Part shown: piece by piece, positions 44,968 to 55,726 of the stretch | How the letters are laid out: every line of letters starts with the position of its first letter | Numbering within the stretch: position 1 is the first letter of the stretch | Assembly (NCBI GenBank): GCA_963281255.1 | Contig: OY725498.1 | Location: forward strand, 1,860,001 to 1,924,000 | DNA from: Aphrocallistes beatrix | Lineage: Eukaryota > Porifera > Hexactinellida > Sceptrulophora > Aphrocallistidae | Direction: 5' to 3' | DNA length: 64,000 nt | Notes under the pieces: generated by a model | Told to the model about the DNA's origin: nothing | Database searches by the model: none | What the model saw: the letters and a program-made list of their open reading frames with translations, nothing else | Program-made: the position numbers and the translations under genes

Positions 44968-45152
44968 CAGTCAGGATCGCTTATTATGAACCCGCTTAAT
45001 ATGAACATCCGTTTATTATGAACTAACCTCCTGCTCCCAATCTCATTTTCTAGATAGGATTTGTATTGAACCAAGTTCGCTTAATATGAAATATCTCTAT
45101 TATGAACAGATTTTTTGGTCCCCTGGTGGTTCATAATGAGCGATCCTGACTG
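44968..45152. mobile_element. pogo-like MITE with TTATTATGAAC iterations
   Basis: 185 bp, ends CAGTCAGGATCGCTTA and, inverted, CAGTCAGGATCGCTCA; TA on both sides. Inside, CTTATTATGAAC/CTTAATATGAAC recurs five to six times. It lies 60 bp upstream of the DHX15 start. Confidence 0.8.
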
Positions 45153-45549
45153 TACGTACATATCTAGTGCTACGATATCGCATGGACGCACGGTAGTGTA
45201 TGATATTATCGTACGCCCAGGCCAGAATGCGAAATCGAACTGAATCATGCTTAATTCGTTTCGTGGTCTGTCACTCTTTAAATGGTCCGGCATATTAATC
45301 AATGATTTTGTTGTTGTTATTTTTACTGGAAATAAAAAGAATAAATTATCATGATGAGCTATTGACACGACCTGTCTGTGTCAATAGCCTCACTCATATT
45401 ATACAAAAATACGTACATTCCTTTTTACTCTTTTCTTCATTCTCCAACGATCAGACGTGATGTTTGTGAGGAAACGATAACCGATCCGTCCGAACCAGCA
45501 TGACGACCACACTAGTTCGACTCGGATAATCTATGACACGGGTTCTCAA
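45153..45549. other. No gene seen
   Basis: Intergenic; no recognised coding or repeat structure. Confidence 0.3.
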
Positions 45550-45834
45550 CTAAGTTGACTAACTCATTAAAAAATGGCAAATAATTATGAATTATTCGAA
45601 TAATTCATAATTCAAGCATGAATTAGTCAATCATAAGCTAAGTTTACTAATTCATGAATTAATGAATAATTCGAATAATTCATAATTCAGGAATTATGAA
45701 TTATTCGAAAAATTCATTCATATAATTCAGTATATTTTCTTGTAAAAAAACTTTCAATTTTAATAATTCTTCTTAGGCTTGATGAATTATGAATTATTCG
45801 AATTATTCATTAATTCGTGAATTAGTCAACTTAG
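45550..45834. mobile_element. CTAAGTTGAC MITE, copy B (complete)
   Basis: 285 bp, ends CTAAGTTGACTAA and TTAGTCAACTTAG, with a perfect 8-bp duplication GTTCTCAA at 45542-45549 and 45835-45842. The interior is iterations of AATTCAT and TTCGAATAATTC. Confidence 0.9.
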
Positions 45835-46370
45835 GTTCTCAATGCGTCCCGTAGGCGAAATCTGGCCCGCAAAAGAATCCAGATTATGAAAAATATTCTT
45901 TTAAAATTTCCGGATTTCTTTTCTCGATATTTTCTGAGGCTATCCTACTAACATCGACTAATATTTTCTTTTTGCAGCCTCCTTTTAGTTCTTATTTAAC
46001 AAAGCACAAAAATATTACTTTTACTGCTGGTCATGGCTGCTAATAACATTTACTGGAGAATCAATACTGCTTTAGACAAATATTAATTCTTGTTAGAAAC
46101 GTTTCGTTATCAGTAAATGGTCCGTTGAACTTAACTCTGAATTCGTTGGACCGTTAAAGAAATTACGTGAGAACACGGAATATATGGGACCCCCGGAACC
46201 AATATTTCAGTGTTATGCTGAAATATATGAACCCTCTCTGAAATGATTGGTCCCCCGGGTCCTTATATTTCGAAATATTTGGACCCCCCTCAGAACTAAT
46301 ATTTCAGAGTTATATGGATCCATTTAAATTTACTACAATTAAAATTACATGAAAATTCATACGATAATGT
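45835..46370. repeat. Non-coding; small inverted repeat at 46180-46325
   Basis: GGGACCCCCGGAACCAATAT and ATTGGTCCCCCGGGTCC form an inverted pair, with ATATTTCAG repeated three to four times around it. The rest is AT-rich with no gene. Confidence 0.45.
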
Positions 46371-47345
46371 TCACAACTTTGCAGTTAACATTCCTGCCTT
46401 CCATTTATACCACTGGATCGTCTGTTTAATTCCTACTTCCCATCGCACTTGAACACTCCAACCCAGCTTTCCTATCTTCTTACAGTCGACGGGATACATC
46501 ATGTCATTATGAGGTCTGTCAGGTATGAACTCCATGGCGTCGGATTCAGACGGTGAATCAATCTTTGGGTGAATGTGAGATAACAACTCAAAAACTAGAT
46601 CATAAATGGAGATATTGAATTCAGTACCTATGTTATATGCCTCCCCAATCTCTCCTCTCTCTAGAACTGCCATTATCCCACTCACAGCATCTGATATGTA
46701 AAGGAAACTCCTCTTCTGCTTCCCACTCCCTTCAATTGTACACTTATCTCCACGCAACAGGGACTGTATAAACCTGGGAATAACCTTCTCACTGTGCTGG
46801 TGAGGACCAAATACATTATTCAGTCTGACAACGAGGGATGGGATCTTAAAGCTGGAATGGTAGGCGCAGACAAGGTGCTCACATGCGGCCTTCGAAGCTG
46901 AGTAAGGATTGGTAGGCCTCAGAACTGTCCTTTCACTAACCGGGATCTTATGATCCCCTCCATACACCTCATCCGTGCTCACGTAGAGGAATCTCTTCAC
47001 CGGATAGCGTCTGCAAGCCTCGAGCAAGGAATGCGTGGAGTTGATATTGTTCTGAGAGAATTCTATAGGGTCCTGGAAAGAATTGGATACATGTGATTCA
47101 GCTGCTAAATGGATGACAACATCAAATTTACATCTTTCAAAGAGACGTGATACATATGAGACATTACACAAGTTTGCATGGACGAAATGGTAGTTAGGCT
47201 CACTGGTGCATTCCTCCAGGTTGCTAAGGTCAGAGCAATAGCTCAACTTGTCAACATTATGCACTGAATTGTGTTTGTTTTTGAGAAGGGAGATGACAAT
47301 GTGTGAACCAATAAATCCAGCACCGCCTGTTACTAAGTAATTCAT
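46371..47345 (-). CDS. TGDS: dTDP-glucose 4,6-dehydratase-like protein (TGDS)
   Basis: Single exon, 324 residues. An extended short-chain dehydrogenase fold: NAD-binding GGAGFIGS (7-14), HLAAESHV (79-86), STDEVYG (123-129) with the Thr/Asp/Glu trio specific to 4,6-dehydratases, and catalytic YSASK (148-152). The sequence RPTNPYSASKAACEHLV is typical of animal TGDS. Bacterial RmlB converts dTDP-glucose to the 4-keto-6-deoxy sugar; animal TGDS is a homologue whose natural substrate may be UDP-sugar. Human TGDS has about 350 residues, so length is near normal. The last residues (WKAGMLTAKL) are atypical but in the expected place. Expected cytosolic and active. Confidence 0.9.
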   Translation of the reverse strand: MNYLVTGGAGFIGSHIVISLLKNKHNSVHNVDKLSYCSDLSNLEECTSEPNYHFVHANLCNVSYVSRLFERCKFDVVIHLAAESHVSNSFQDPIEFSQNNINSTHSLLEACRRYPVKRFLYVSTDEVYGGDHKIPVSERTVLRPTNPYSASKAACEHLVCAYHSSFKIPSLVVRLNNVFGPHQHSEKVIPRFIQSLLRGDKCTIEGSGKQKRSFLYISDAVSGIMAVLERGEIGEAYNIGTEFNISIYDLVFELLSHIHPKIDSPSESDAMEFIPDRPHNDMMYPVDCKKIGKLGWSVQVRWEVGIKQTIQWYKWKAGMLTAKL

Positions 47346-48077
47346 CGAAGTTTAAAGTTACTAATAAACTATCAAATAGAAGTACGTACATACATATAAT
47401 GGTTTTACCAATATTTTGAAATGCACCAAGATTATCGGTATTCCTCCGATCCTTGGTCTTAGGTTGTGTATTTACGAATGCATTAGTTTAGTTATTTCAT
47501 GTCATCATCATGATTGAGCAGAATTCGAAAATCGAAGGGTTAAGTGCAAATTAAGAATCGATTCTCTCGACCACTTCCATATCTACAGAATGTTTCGGAT
47601 CACTCCACCCATGTAGAGCTAGTGCAGTCCTTCGCGCTAAATCGAATCCGCATAAATTATGTCTTGTGCTGCACCTCATCCCTTAATTAATCTGTCTATA
47701 ATTGCTCTTCTCGGCCGCGATGTGTGAAAAGCCCCATTCATAACTTGAAAAATATCTTAAATATTAGAACGCTAGGATTTTTTGTTTTGTTTATTTGCTT
47801 GTTCGAATTGATTGAAAAACTGGCAAATCGTGAGGTATTTTAAAATTCCTTATTCGGCAGTCGACTAACTCGTATTCGGCAGTTGAACTCCTATTGAACC
47901 ATTAGGTTTCTAAAAATATTAGTAACTAAATGCCTGACAACAAAGATTTTCTGATTTTAAAACCAACTTAAAAAAATGTCGGTCGACAGACCGATAGTGC
48001 AGCTCCAGGAAGTGACTCGAAGGAACATGAAATGTGAATATCGGAATACATCGGGAAATACTCATTTTAGGGCATTC
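47346..48077. other. Intergenic, no gene seen
   Basis: Upstream of the dehydratase; no coding signal. AT-rich. Confidence 0.35.
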
Positions 48078-48430
48078 TAAGTGTGAAATTAGGAATCTAC
48101 ATATTAAAATACCTTATAATAGCCGTTGAGAGCTCGCTTTTAACTTAAAATAAGATTTTTTTCAAAAGGTGTGAAAATATGTACTTAGTATATATCAATA
48201 TTTAATAGCTCATAAAATATTCACAATATTTCTTTCAAAGTGTGAAAATCGGAATCTACATATTAAGATATCCTATATTAGCCGTTGAGAAGTCGGTTTT
48301 AGCTCAAAATAAAACTTTTTTTTAAAGGAGTGAAAATATGTATATATCATTATGTTAATATCTCATAAAATATTCATGTTATTACTTTCAAAGCGCGAAA
48401 ATCGGATCCTACATGGTGAAATACCCTACA
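48078..48430. repeat. Tandem repeat, period about 157 bp, three copies (last partial)
   Basis: The phrase GTGTGAAA..GGAATCTACATATTA recurs at about 48080, 48238 and (diverged) 48393, each followed by a variant of TAGCCGTTGAGA and, for the first two, TCATAAAATATTCA. Copies differ by 10-20 percent. No coding. Confidence 0.7.
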
Positions 48431-48449
48431 TTAGTCTTTAAGATCTTGC

Positions 48450-49010
48450 TTATATCTTTACATACATACATACAGGTAAAAGTGGCATTAAGATGGAATC
48501 CTCTTTGAACTTGTACAGAGCAGACTTCTTTCCGAGCCCGAAAATGCTGGAAGTGGTGTCACACCCGGTGAATGCATGCAGAAAAAGCAGGCTGTGGCAG
48601 ATTTCGCCCCCAAGCACCTGCTTTATCACCTTGATATCATACACTACAGTTGGTTTCCCTTTATCCGAGCGGAAGTATATCTCCTTTGCATTGTTGTTAG
48701 GAGTGCATTGCAGCAGCAGAACCATAGATCCGTATTCTCGCCTATGAGAGTTGTTGTCTTGGAGGAGGCCATTGATACTGCTGCCTTCACAATGTCAACA
48801 TCGGCATCCTCCTCAACCTGTATTACAGGCACCCTCTTTCTCTCATACGTTCAGAAATGAGACGGATGAAGGCCTGTTTGTTGGCTTGATTAGAAAGGGA
48901 ATCCTCCTTATTACTACAGCCTCCGCCACGAAATTTCACTTTCTGAGGTGCTATTTCCAGATGATGATGTGGATGGGCATGGCTGATGGTATGGAGGTCA
49001 CCCTGCACTC
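48450..49010 (-). pseudogene. Transposon-derived nuclease-like protein (PIN/XPG-type), degraded
   Basis: Minus-strand pieces in three frames read in order: NQANKQAFIRLISERMRERG (about 48930-48830), IQVEEDADVDIVKAAVSMAS and TTTLIGENTDLW (about 48830-48730), then HSLLFLHAFTGCDTTSSIFG (about 48600-48540). The acidic DADVDIVK and GENTD steps and the HAFTGCDTT motif are familiar from uncharacterised transposon proteins in cnidarians and other invertebrates with a PIN-like fold. Frames break at about 48830 and 48725. Fragment only; inactive. Confidence 0.5.
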
Positions 49011-49329
49011 CTGAAAATTATCCACTGGAACTGTTCCACAGGCTATAGAAGTCTCAGATGTAGCTGCAGAAAACAAGGACTCAACTGTTCTCAAGCATGC
49101 GGGCGATGCCAAGATGACAACATTGGCAATATGAAAGAAGGAATTGCATCGGATGATGAAACCGAAGATGGCATTGAAATGTGAACATATCAATCCATCT
49201 ATGCTAAAAATACATGAATACCACCAGTCGCAAACCATAATATTTTTAAACTATCGTTTAGACTATTTATATTAAGAAATTCGTACTCAGCAAGCATAGC
49301 CGAGAAAAACAAGAGGTCACTCGATATGA

Positions 49330-49470
49330 TTTACACCAAATTTGGAGATCGGAATTTTTACATTCCAGGTTGTTGCTAGGGAGGGTTCAAAATTTGCTCA
49401 AAATATAATCAATATATATATATCAAATTGCCGGAAATTTAATGCTGAGCACGAATATGACATAAAAATA
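49330..49470. repeat. Fragment of fold-back family
   Basis: Contains ACATTCCAGGTTGTTGCTAG and ATATATATATCAAATTGCCG then GGAAATTTAATGCTGAGCAC, matching the palindrome arms at 10050-10300 and the window's last 40 bases (GGAAATTTAATGCTGATTAC). Confidence 0.6.
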
Positions 49471-49684
49471 AAAAACTGATTTGCAATCATTTAAAGGATC
49501 CTCTGCTAGGTCCGATTGATAGGATCCTCTGCTCCGAGGCATTTTAGTTGGAGATTGGATCAAAATAATTTTTGCGCTAAAAATTCAATGCAATGTAGTG
49601 GTTTTAACGACATTAATTTTTTGTATAGTTTTGCATATTTAGAAATATTTTAAGTGATTTTTGCATATTATGTGCAAAGTGATG

Positions 49685-49810
49685 ATAGATCATGCGCAAT
49701 GTGTCAATTGATCATGCGCAATGTGTCAATTGATCATGCGCAATGTGCCAATTGATCATGCACAGTGTGCCAATTGATCATGCACAGTGTGACGATTGCG
49801 GATGCGCAAT
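49685..49810. repeat. 22-bp minisatellite, five to six units
   Basis: Unit ATCATGCGCAATGTGTCAATTG repeats head to tail; units four and five carry ATGCACAGTGTGCC variants, and the last is broken (GATTGCGGATGCGCAATGG). In an otherwise AT-rich stretch with no gene. Confidence 0.9.
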
Positions 49811-50129
49811 GGACTTTTTAATACCTCGCTGATATGTGTAAAAAAATTCAAAAATCAAAATTGTTGACAAAGTGCAAAAATACCTCTAAATAAAAATTTT
49901 CAGTTTTCTACATGGGTTCATTCAATTAATTATGATTAAAACAAGCTGGTAAACAAATAAACAACATAATCGCTTTAATAGTGTTGATAAATGGATTAGT
50001 TTTGGCTGGGTTACTAAAAATTAATCTACCAGTTATGTTTCAAGGTTTCACAAGTTCCACAAATCTCTAACTCACAAGTCTAGAATGTTATTTAGGTAAT
50101 TACTAACAAAAGCATAATAACATGCATAT
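49811..50129. other. No gene; 3' flank of the membrane protein gene
   Basis: AT-rich, non-coding. Confidence 0.3.
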
Positions 50130-50672
50130 TCATGTCAATGTAATCGTTTCATCTTTCTGAGAATTCAACATAGAACCTCTTCTATTCTTGTACTGTATTA
50201 TCAACACTACAGCAGTAGTGAACATCAGCACACTTTGAGACAAGAACACAGTGAAGAAGTAGTAGAAGCTGGTTACTATGTAGAAGACGTGATAGTCCAC
50301 TTCGTATGAGTTTTCTTTTGGTGCATCAAACCTCGCCATTTTACCATTGTAAACAGCTGCTGCGATATTGGAGATGACGACAATGCCAACTAACACCTGC
50401 GAGATTCCTAATAGAATTAAAGCGGCGCATCTCCTCACTGCTTTTCCCCTCATCAAGAGGTTGTATGCTATTAGTGCGAGTATGAGGTTAATGGATAATA
50501 GGATGACACCGAACATTCCTTCTAATACTAATATAAATAAGCGAGCCTTCAGTGTGATTAGAAAGGCGATAAGCTGATAGGTCGCGATCATCTTAAACCC
50601 AATCAGGACTCCTCCCAGCAACTGGAGAGAGACATTAATGTTTGTGAGTACTTCAATAACAGCTGAGATCAT
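50130..50672 (-). CDS. Four-pass membrane protein, copy A
   Basis: Single exon, 180 residues. Four hydrophobic stretches: about 15-40, 47-75 (LFILVLEGMFGVILLSINLI), 81-108 (CAALILLGISQVLVGIVVIS) and 128-160 (YIVTSFYYFFTVFLSQSVLM), with short loops and a basic/Thr-rich tail (NRRGSMLNSQKDETITLT). No signal peptide. The layout is tetraspan; the third segment weakly resembles the MS4A helix pattern (L-G-x-x-Q-x-x-x-G), but I would not assign the family. Paralogue of the gene at 51602-52141. The first 28-30 codons and at least 200 bp upstream are almost identical between the two, the rest is much less alike. Confidence 0.7.
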   Translation of the reverse strand: MISAVIEVLTNINVSLQLLGGVLIGFKMIATYQLIAFLITLKARLFILVLEGMFGVILLSINLILALIAYNLLMRGKAVRRCAALILLGISQVLVGIVVISNIAAAVYNGKMARFDAPKENSYEVDYHVFYIVTSFYYFFTVFLSQSVLMFTTAVVLIIQYKNRRGSMLNSQKDETITLT

Positions 50673-50885
50673 GCCTTGAGTTGTGAGAGTAGAGATGTGT
50701 ACACTTATCTGCGTTTATATATGCTAGTGTGTTGTAGAGTATTGTGCTTACGTACTGATAAAGATCTCACTGTAGTGGTGAAATAAGCTCTATGATGAGA
50801 ACCTGAAAGCGATTATCTTGCAGAATACAAATATACGTATGCTAGCACAATGTACGTAAAAGAAATCTCAGACTTATATGACTTC
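50576..50885. repeat. Duplicated 5' region of copy A (promoter plus first 30 codons)
   Basis: From about 50580 to 50880 this matches 52041-52320 with only a few differences, across codons 1-30 and the upstream flank. A further matched block follows at about 51063-51245 versus 52325-52510, but the 180 bp between them here has no counterpart there. Confidence 0.9.
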
Positions 50886-51257
50886 AGAGGTAAAGTATTC
50901 TCTTACCTCATGACATTATGAATCAATCATCATGTAACGTAATAAATTAAACTGAGTTTTGCATTGACTAGTTTAACCCTAGATTATCGAAAACTCGCGG
51001 ACGTCTCCAGTCATTTTCAATGGGAAAGAAGCCATAGAGTTGTACCACTGTGGACATTTCGGTAGTCTTAGGTTAACTGCACTTTTAGACTGCCCAACCA
51101 AAGTATTCGTACCACTCGACTGTTTCCATTCAAATTGTTATAATAAAGAAACCTTCGTTCTCCTTCGCTACGGGAAGCTTTGACTTATGGTCACTTCAGT
51201 TTACTATGGACAAGCAAACGAAGAACGAGCATAAAACAATTGAGTTTTATAGTCCTA

Positions 51258-51295
51258 CAAGCGCGCTTTGCTTGCTTGCGCTGCGCGTGTGGCGG
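51258..51295. repeat. Isolated GC-rich module of the TCCTTACTATT family
   Basis: CGCGCTTTGCTTGCTTGCGC followed by TGCGCGTGTGGCGGACATG, the same module that ends copies elsewhere, here without the remainder. Followed at 51299-51360 by a short tandem duplication (AAAAAACCCGTATTTATCAC twice). Confidence 0.6.
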
Positions 51296-51601
51296 ACATG
51301 AAAAAACCCGTATTTATCACATTTTGTATAATGAAAAAACCCCGTATTTATCACATTTTCTTTCACTTCAAAAAATTTTAGTGGTGATTTGTGACTAGTA
51401 AAGTTATACTTCGGCAACCCTGTTAAAAACTCCAACATTCCTCAGTGGAAGGGAGTGTAATATTTCAATGAATTGTAAGGTAAATACATATTCATTTGGA
51501 AGATAGGTTCAATTAATTATTGATCAAACTGTTTAGAATGCCTACTCCCTATGACAGTCATATACTAGCACAAATAAGATATAGTAATAGTAATCATTGT
51601 T

Positions 51602-52141
51602 TCATTTTTCTAGAGAATTCCTAGTGAAATATTCGCGCTCTTTCCGTTGCATTATCAATCCTGCGACAACAACCTTCATGAGGACACATTGTGACGGGAA
51701 CACAATGAGGCTGTAATAGAAAATGGTCAAGATGTTGAGAACGTACAAGCTTGCATAGAAGAACAGAACAAACGTTACGCTATATGCGAATAGTGATTCT
51801 GTCTCAGAATTGACTGCGGCTGCTGCTATGTCGAATATTACCACAATGCCAATGGTAACTTGAGAGATGCCTAAGAGGATTAACGCTATGCATTTCCTCA
51901 TTGATTTCCCCTTCATTAAGAAGTTAGCTGCTAACAGTGGAAGTATGAGGCTAATCGTGAGTAGAATGACACTGATCATTCCTTCTGAAATGACTAGTCT
52001 CTTCTCAGAATCCAAGTTTAGTCTGTCTAGATTCACTACGAAGTTAAAAGCAGCGATCATCTTAAACCCAATCAGGACTCCTCCCAGCAACTGGAGAGAG
52101 ACATTAATGTTTGTGAGTACTTCAATAACAGCTGAGATCAT
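51602..52141 (-). CDS. Four-pass membrane protein, copy B
   Basis: Single exon, 179 residues, paralogue of copy A about 1.46 kb away in the same orientation. The same opening MISAVIEVLTNINVSLQLLG, then diverging helices: residues 50-80 (LVISEGMISVILLTISLILP), 82-108 (ALILLGISQVTIGIVVIFDI) and 120-160 (VTFVLFFYASLYVLNILTIF and SQCVLMKVVVAGLIM). Charged tail QRKEREYFTRNSLEK. The basic loop GKSMRKC corresponds to GKAVRRC in copy A. Function unknown. Confidence 0.7.
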   Translation of the reverse strand: MISAVIEVLTNINVSLQLLGGVLIGFKMIAAFNFVVNLDRLNLDSEKRLVISEGMISVILLTISLILPLLAANFLMKGKSMRKCIALILLGISQVTIGIVVIFDIAAAAVNSETESLFAYSVTFVLFFYASLYVLNILTIFYYSLIVFPSQCVLMKVVVAGLIMQRKEREYFTRNSLEK

Positions 52142-52330
52142 GCCTTGAGTTGTGAGAGTAGAGATGTGTACACTTATCTGCGTTTATATATGCTAGTGTG
52201 TTGTAGAGTATTGTGCTTACGTACTGATAAAGATCTCACTGTAATGGTGAAATAAGCTCTATGATGAGAACTTGAAAGCGATTATCTTGCAGAATACAAA
52301 TACGTATGCTAGCACAATGTACGTAGAAGA
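52037..52330. repeat. Duplicated 5' region of copy B
   Basis: Near-identical to 50576-50885 through codon 1-30 and the upstream flank; similarity drops sharply inside the gene, after codon 30. Confidence 0.9.
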
Positions 52331-52515
52331 CTGCACTTTTAGACTGCCCAACCAAAGTATTCGTACCACTCGACTGTTTCCATTCAAATTGTTATAATAA
52401 AGAGACCTTCGTTCTCGGTCCTTCGCGACGGGAAGCTTCGACTTATGGTCACTTCAGTTTACTATGGACAAGCAAACGAAGAACGAGCATAAAACAATCG
52501 AGTTTTATATTCCGA

Positions 52516-52990
52516 TAGTTAATAATCTATTTATGAAATCAGTAGCATTTTATTTGCAACAGATACATTTAATTTAACTTCACATTCGAATTACTCAATT
52601 GATAGTGTCTACAAAGTATGCACAATTATTATTCTTGAGGTTAAATCTTTACAACGAGCACGTTGCCACTCTACGCCACTAACGCCATTATATTGAGTGT
52701 CGATGAGTTGTGACATGGGTTAGCACAGACTAGCAAATTTCGAGAAGCTTAAAACCAGATTGCTAGTAGTAATGTTTATGACCTTTCTCAGCGAATTGTG
52801 AAAATTTCACGTAGATATTAGAACTAATTGAGGAATTACTATTGTTCACTGAATGCAAATTTTTAAATATACGTATGCCTTGTTCAATTTCTTAGTGAAT
52901 TCGTTCAAGTTAAACAAACAAGAAAGCTTAGGTTTATATTATTCATGGCTAGTTATAATGCTAAATCTCTGGAATCTTATTTGCTTATAC
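52516..52990. other. No gene; diverged Tc1-like remnant
   Basis: Around 52570-52730 the text (AACGCCATTATATTGAGTG, TTGCCACTCTACGCCACTAA) resembles the inner part of the Tc1-like elements at 56430 and 62645, strongly diverged. Confidence 0.35.
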
Positions 52991-55379
52991 CAGGGGTTTT
53001 CAACCTTTTTTAGACCACGACCCACTTTCTAAATTTTGCAGTCTTCGCGTCCCACACCTCAGTGTTGTAATGAAGCTCAAAATTTTTTTCTAAGTACCTT
53101 TTAATAATTAATTGAGCTTAATGTATAGAATATATTACTAATTCTTGCTTTATTTTATTTTATTAGTTTTAATGTGATTTTTGATGTTGTTTCTGATCTA
53201 CTAGTCTTTCAATTCTTGGTTGTGTTAATGATAAACAGCAGCGTAAATCTGGCTCAACCTCAAGTCTATTTCTAGCCTTTGTTTTGATCACAAGCATGCT
53301 AGAAAACGCCGTTTCACAAAGATAGGTTGATGGGAATGGCATTAGTAACTTAAGGGCAATCTGTGACACTTTTGGGTAGCTTATGAGCATGGAACTCGAA
53401 AAACTTGTCAAATTCACCCTTGAAAACAAATTCTTTGCTCCCGAGTCATTTGCAAGCTTGATAAAATCCTCCTGAGCAGCATCATCATTTTCAGGAATAC
53501 AGTCATTCATTTTGACAAGGAAAGGATTGCGAACCAGTGCAAACTGAAATTTGGTTATTTCTGGGAAATTTCTTTCAAATTCTTCTCTAAGTGAATGCAA
53601 ATGCGATCCAATGTCAATTTTCAAAGGCTCGCTGATGGTAGTTTCGCAATCTTCAATATAGCTGCAAAGGTGAGAAAACATTGCCAGTCTACCTGCTTTT
53701 ATTTTCTTTCCCCAGAGATCAAGCATTTCCTGAAAGGCAGAAAGCTTATCTACGAAATCCATGATGTTGCTTTCTTTGTCTTGTAATGAGAGGTTCAGAG
53801 TGTTGAGTCTTTCAAAAATATCACAGAGATAGCAAAGTTTAGAAATCCACTCTCGATCCCGAACAAATCAAGCCATTGTGTCTTCTTTTGGAGTTTCAAA
53901 AATTCTGTTATTTCATCTTTAAGATCAAGAATACGTTTCAACACATTGCCCTTTGAAAGCCATCGAACTTCAGTGTGGTACAATAGGTTCTTTTGCACTG
54001 CATCCATTTCTAAGCAAATAGACGTGTGTTGAGAGCACTATTTTTAACGAAATTCACTATTTTAATCGCGTCCTGCAAAACTATATTTATGCAAATTGGT
54101 AAAGTTTTTGCAGCAAGTGCTTCACGATGAATCATACAGTGATTAGTTATCACATCTGGGACAATCTGTTTGACGCGCGTCTGGAAACCAGAATGACTTC
54201 CTAGCATAGAAGGAGCTCCATCTGTACAAACAGCACCAACCCTTCGCCAATCAAGACCTTCATCTACAAAGAAATTGTCCACTTTGTTGAAAATATCTAT
54301 TCCACGTGTTTGCGAATCAAGTGGCTGACAAAAGAGTAACTCTTCCTTGAAATCACAATTGTGGATATAACGTACATATACCATCAACTGAGCACAAGAA
54401 GAAACATCTGTTGACTCGTCTAATTGTAAAACATAGCTAGGTGACTGTTTAATTTGCTCCACTACTTGGTTCTTTATATCATCTGACATTTCTTGTATTC
54501 TGCGTTGGATAGTATTATCAGAGAGTGACAAAGAACTTAGTTTTTTCACTGCATCCGCACCAATCATAAGACGCACAATGTCTTTCGTGCAAGGCAATAC
54601 TAGTTCTTCACCAATAGTATGGGGTTTCTTAGATTTTGCAATGCGGAGTGACACAGCATATGACGCTTCAACTGCAGCTTTTATGTTTACAAATGTCTGT
54701 CCTGTAGTGTCAAGTCTGGATTTCTTTGCAGAATCTGATTTTCTTTGGAAGAAAGAAACATCTCGATCCTTGTATGTTGGATGTTCCTTCTCGAAATGTC
54801 TCCTAAGCTGAAACGGCTTCATGGACTCTGCAGATAAAACTTTAAGACATATCACACATTGTGGCTTTTCAATACCTTCCGTTAAGATACTGGTAAATCC
54901 AAATTTCAGATAATCATCTGAATAGGCTCGCTTAGGAGCACGTTTTGTTGCCATTTAACTGAAAATAAAAGAAGTATTGAAAATGTAGATATTTTTAGAA
55001 GCTAATGAACACATGTAATATGTGAATATATATACATATTACAAAGTTGTGTATACGTGTACTAGGTTTTGACTATCATAGGTTCTAATAATTAATCAGT
55101 TATAATATCACACTTGAATATGTCTTCTCTATTCTTTCATTTATCAATACCTTGGTATATAATTACAATATTGTTTACTAATTCACAATTAGACACTAAC
55201 AACAACCAAATTTGATTGAAATTCAATACTAACTCCAAGACCGAGAGTAGTTAGTTTGTGTAAATGTTTAATAAGAGAATATTCGTTACTTAAGTAATTT
55301 AGTACCCACCTTCCGCGACCCACTAAAAAATCTGTCGCGACCCACCAGTGGGTCGCGACCCACTGGTTGAAAACCCCTG
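52991..55379 (-). mobile_element. Nearly complete hAT transposon, 2389 bp
   Basis: Ends CAGGGGTTTTCAACC and GGTTGAAAACCCCTG. A perfect 8-bp duplication GCTTATAC flanks it (52983-52990 and 55380-55387). Subterminal CCACGACCCAC/GTGGGTCGCGACC repeats lie at both ends. It carries one transposase gene with frameshifts. The family is the ZBED/SCAND3-like hAT group. Confidence 0.95.
53169..54954 (-). pseudogene. hAT transposase (ZBED5/SCAND3-like), two frameshifts
   Basis: Three open segments in order: 54954-54010, 54007-53795 and 53762-53169, about 580 codons in total. The first has a BED-type finger (CVICLKVLSAESMKPFQLRR then HFEKEHP), then the catalytic-core region: YVLQLDESTDVSSCAQLMVY, AVCTDGAPSMLGSHSGF, and MIHREALAAKTLP. 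The second has LYHTEVRWLSKGNVLKRI. The last holds the dimerisation domain with FPSTYLCETAFSSMLVIKTK and ARNRLEVEPDLRCCLSL. The two frame shifts (near 54010 and 53800-53820) are small, so inactivation is recent. Transposition in nucleus; this copy would not make a full enzyme. Confidence 0.92.
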
Positions 55380-55726
55380 GCTTATACGTACAATATCCAC
55401 AATTGTTTCAATATAGTAGTCATAATTAATTTAGGCCACTGTTAATTGGGAACGTCTTCCAGCTCCTCTACTCGCACCAATATTTAGCTATGCATATATT
55501 GTCATTATTTTAATTATTATAATCAGTATCATTATATTTCAGGTGCAGGACATTTGTTACTTTCTTTTCCTGGGTCATATTATCAAAGAATGTGATAATG
55601 ATAATGAGATACCTCCCGCCCGCATCAGCAAGTTATTTTGGAGCTGAAACAAGTCAGCTTAACTATTAACAGTGACCTATCACAGATTAGCTAAATACAA
55701 CTATATCTAACAGTTAAATGAGAGTG

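Noticed and set aside
49685-49810. CRISPR-like array
   Set aside because: Units are directly adjacent with no spacers, and the window is eukaryotic.
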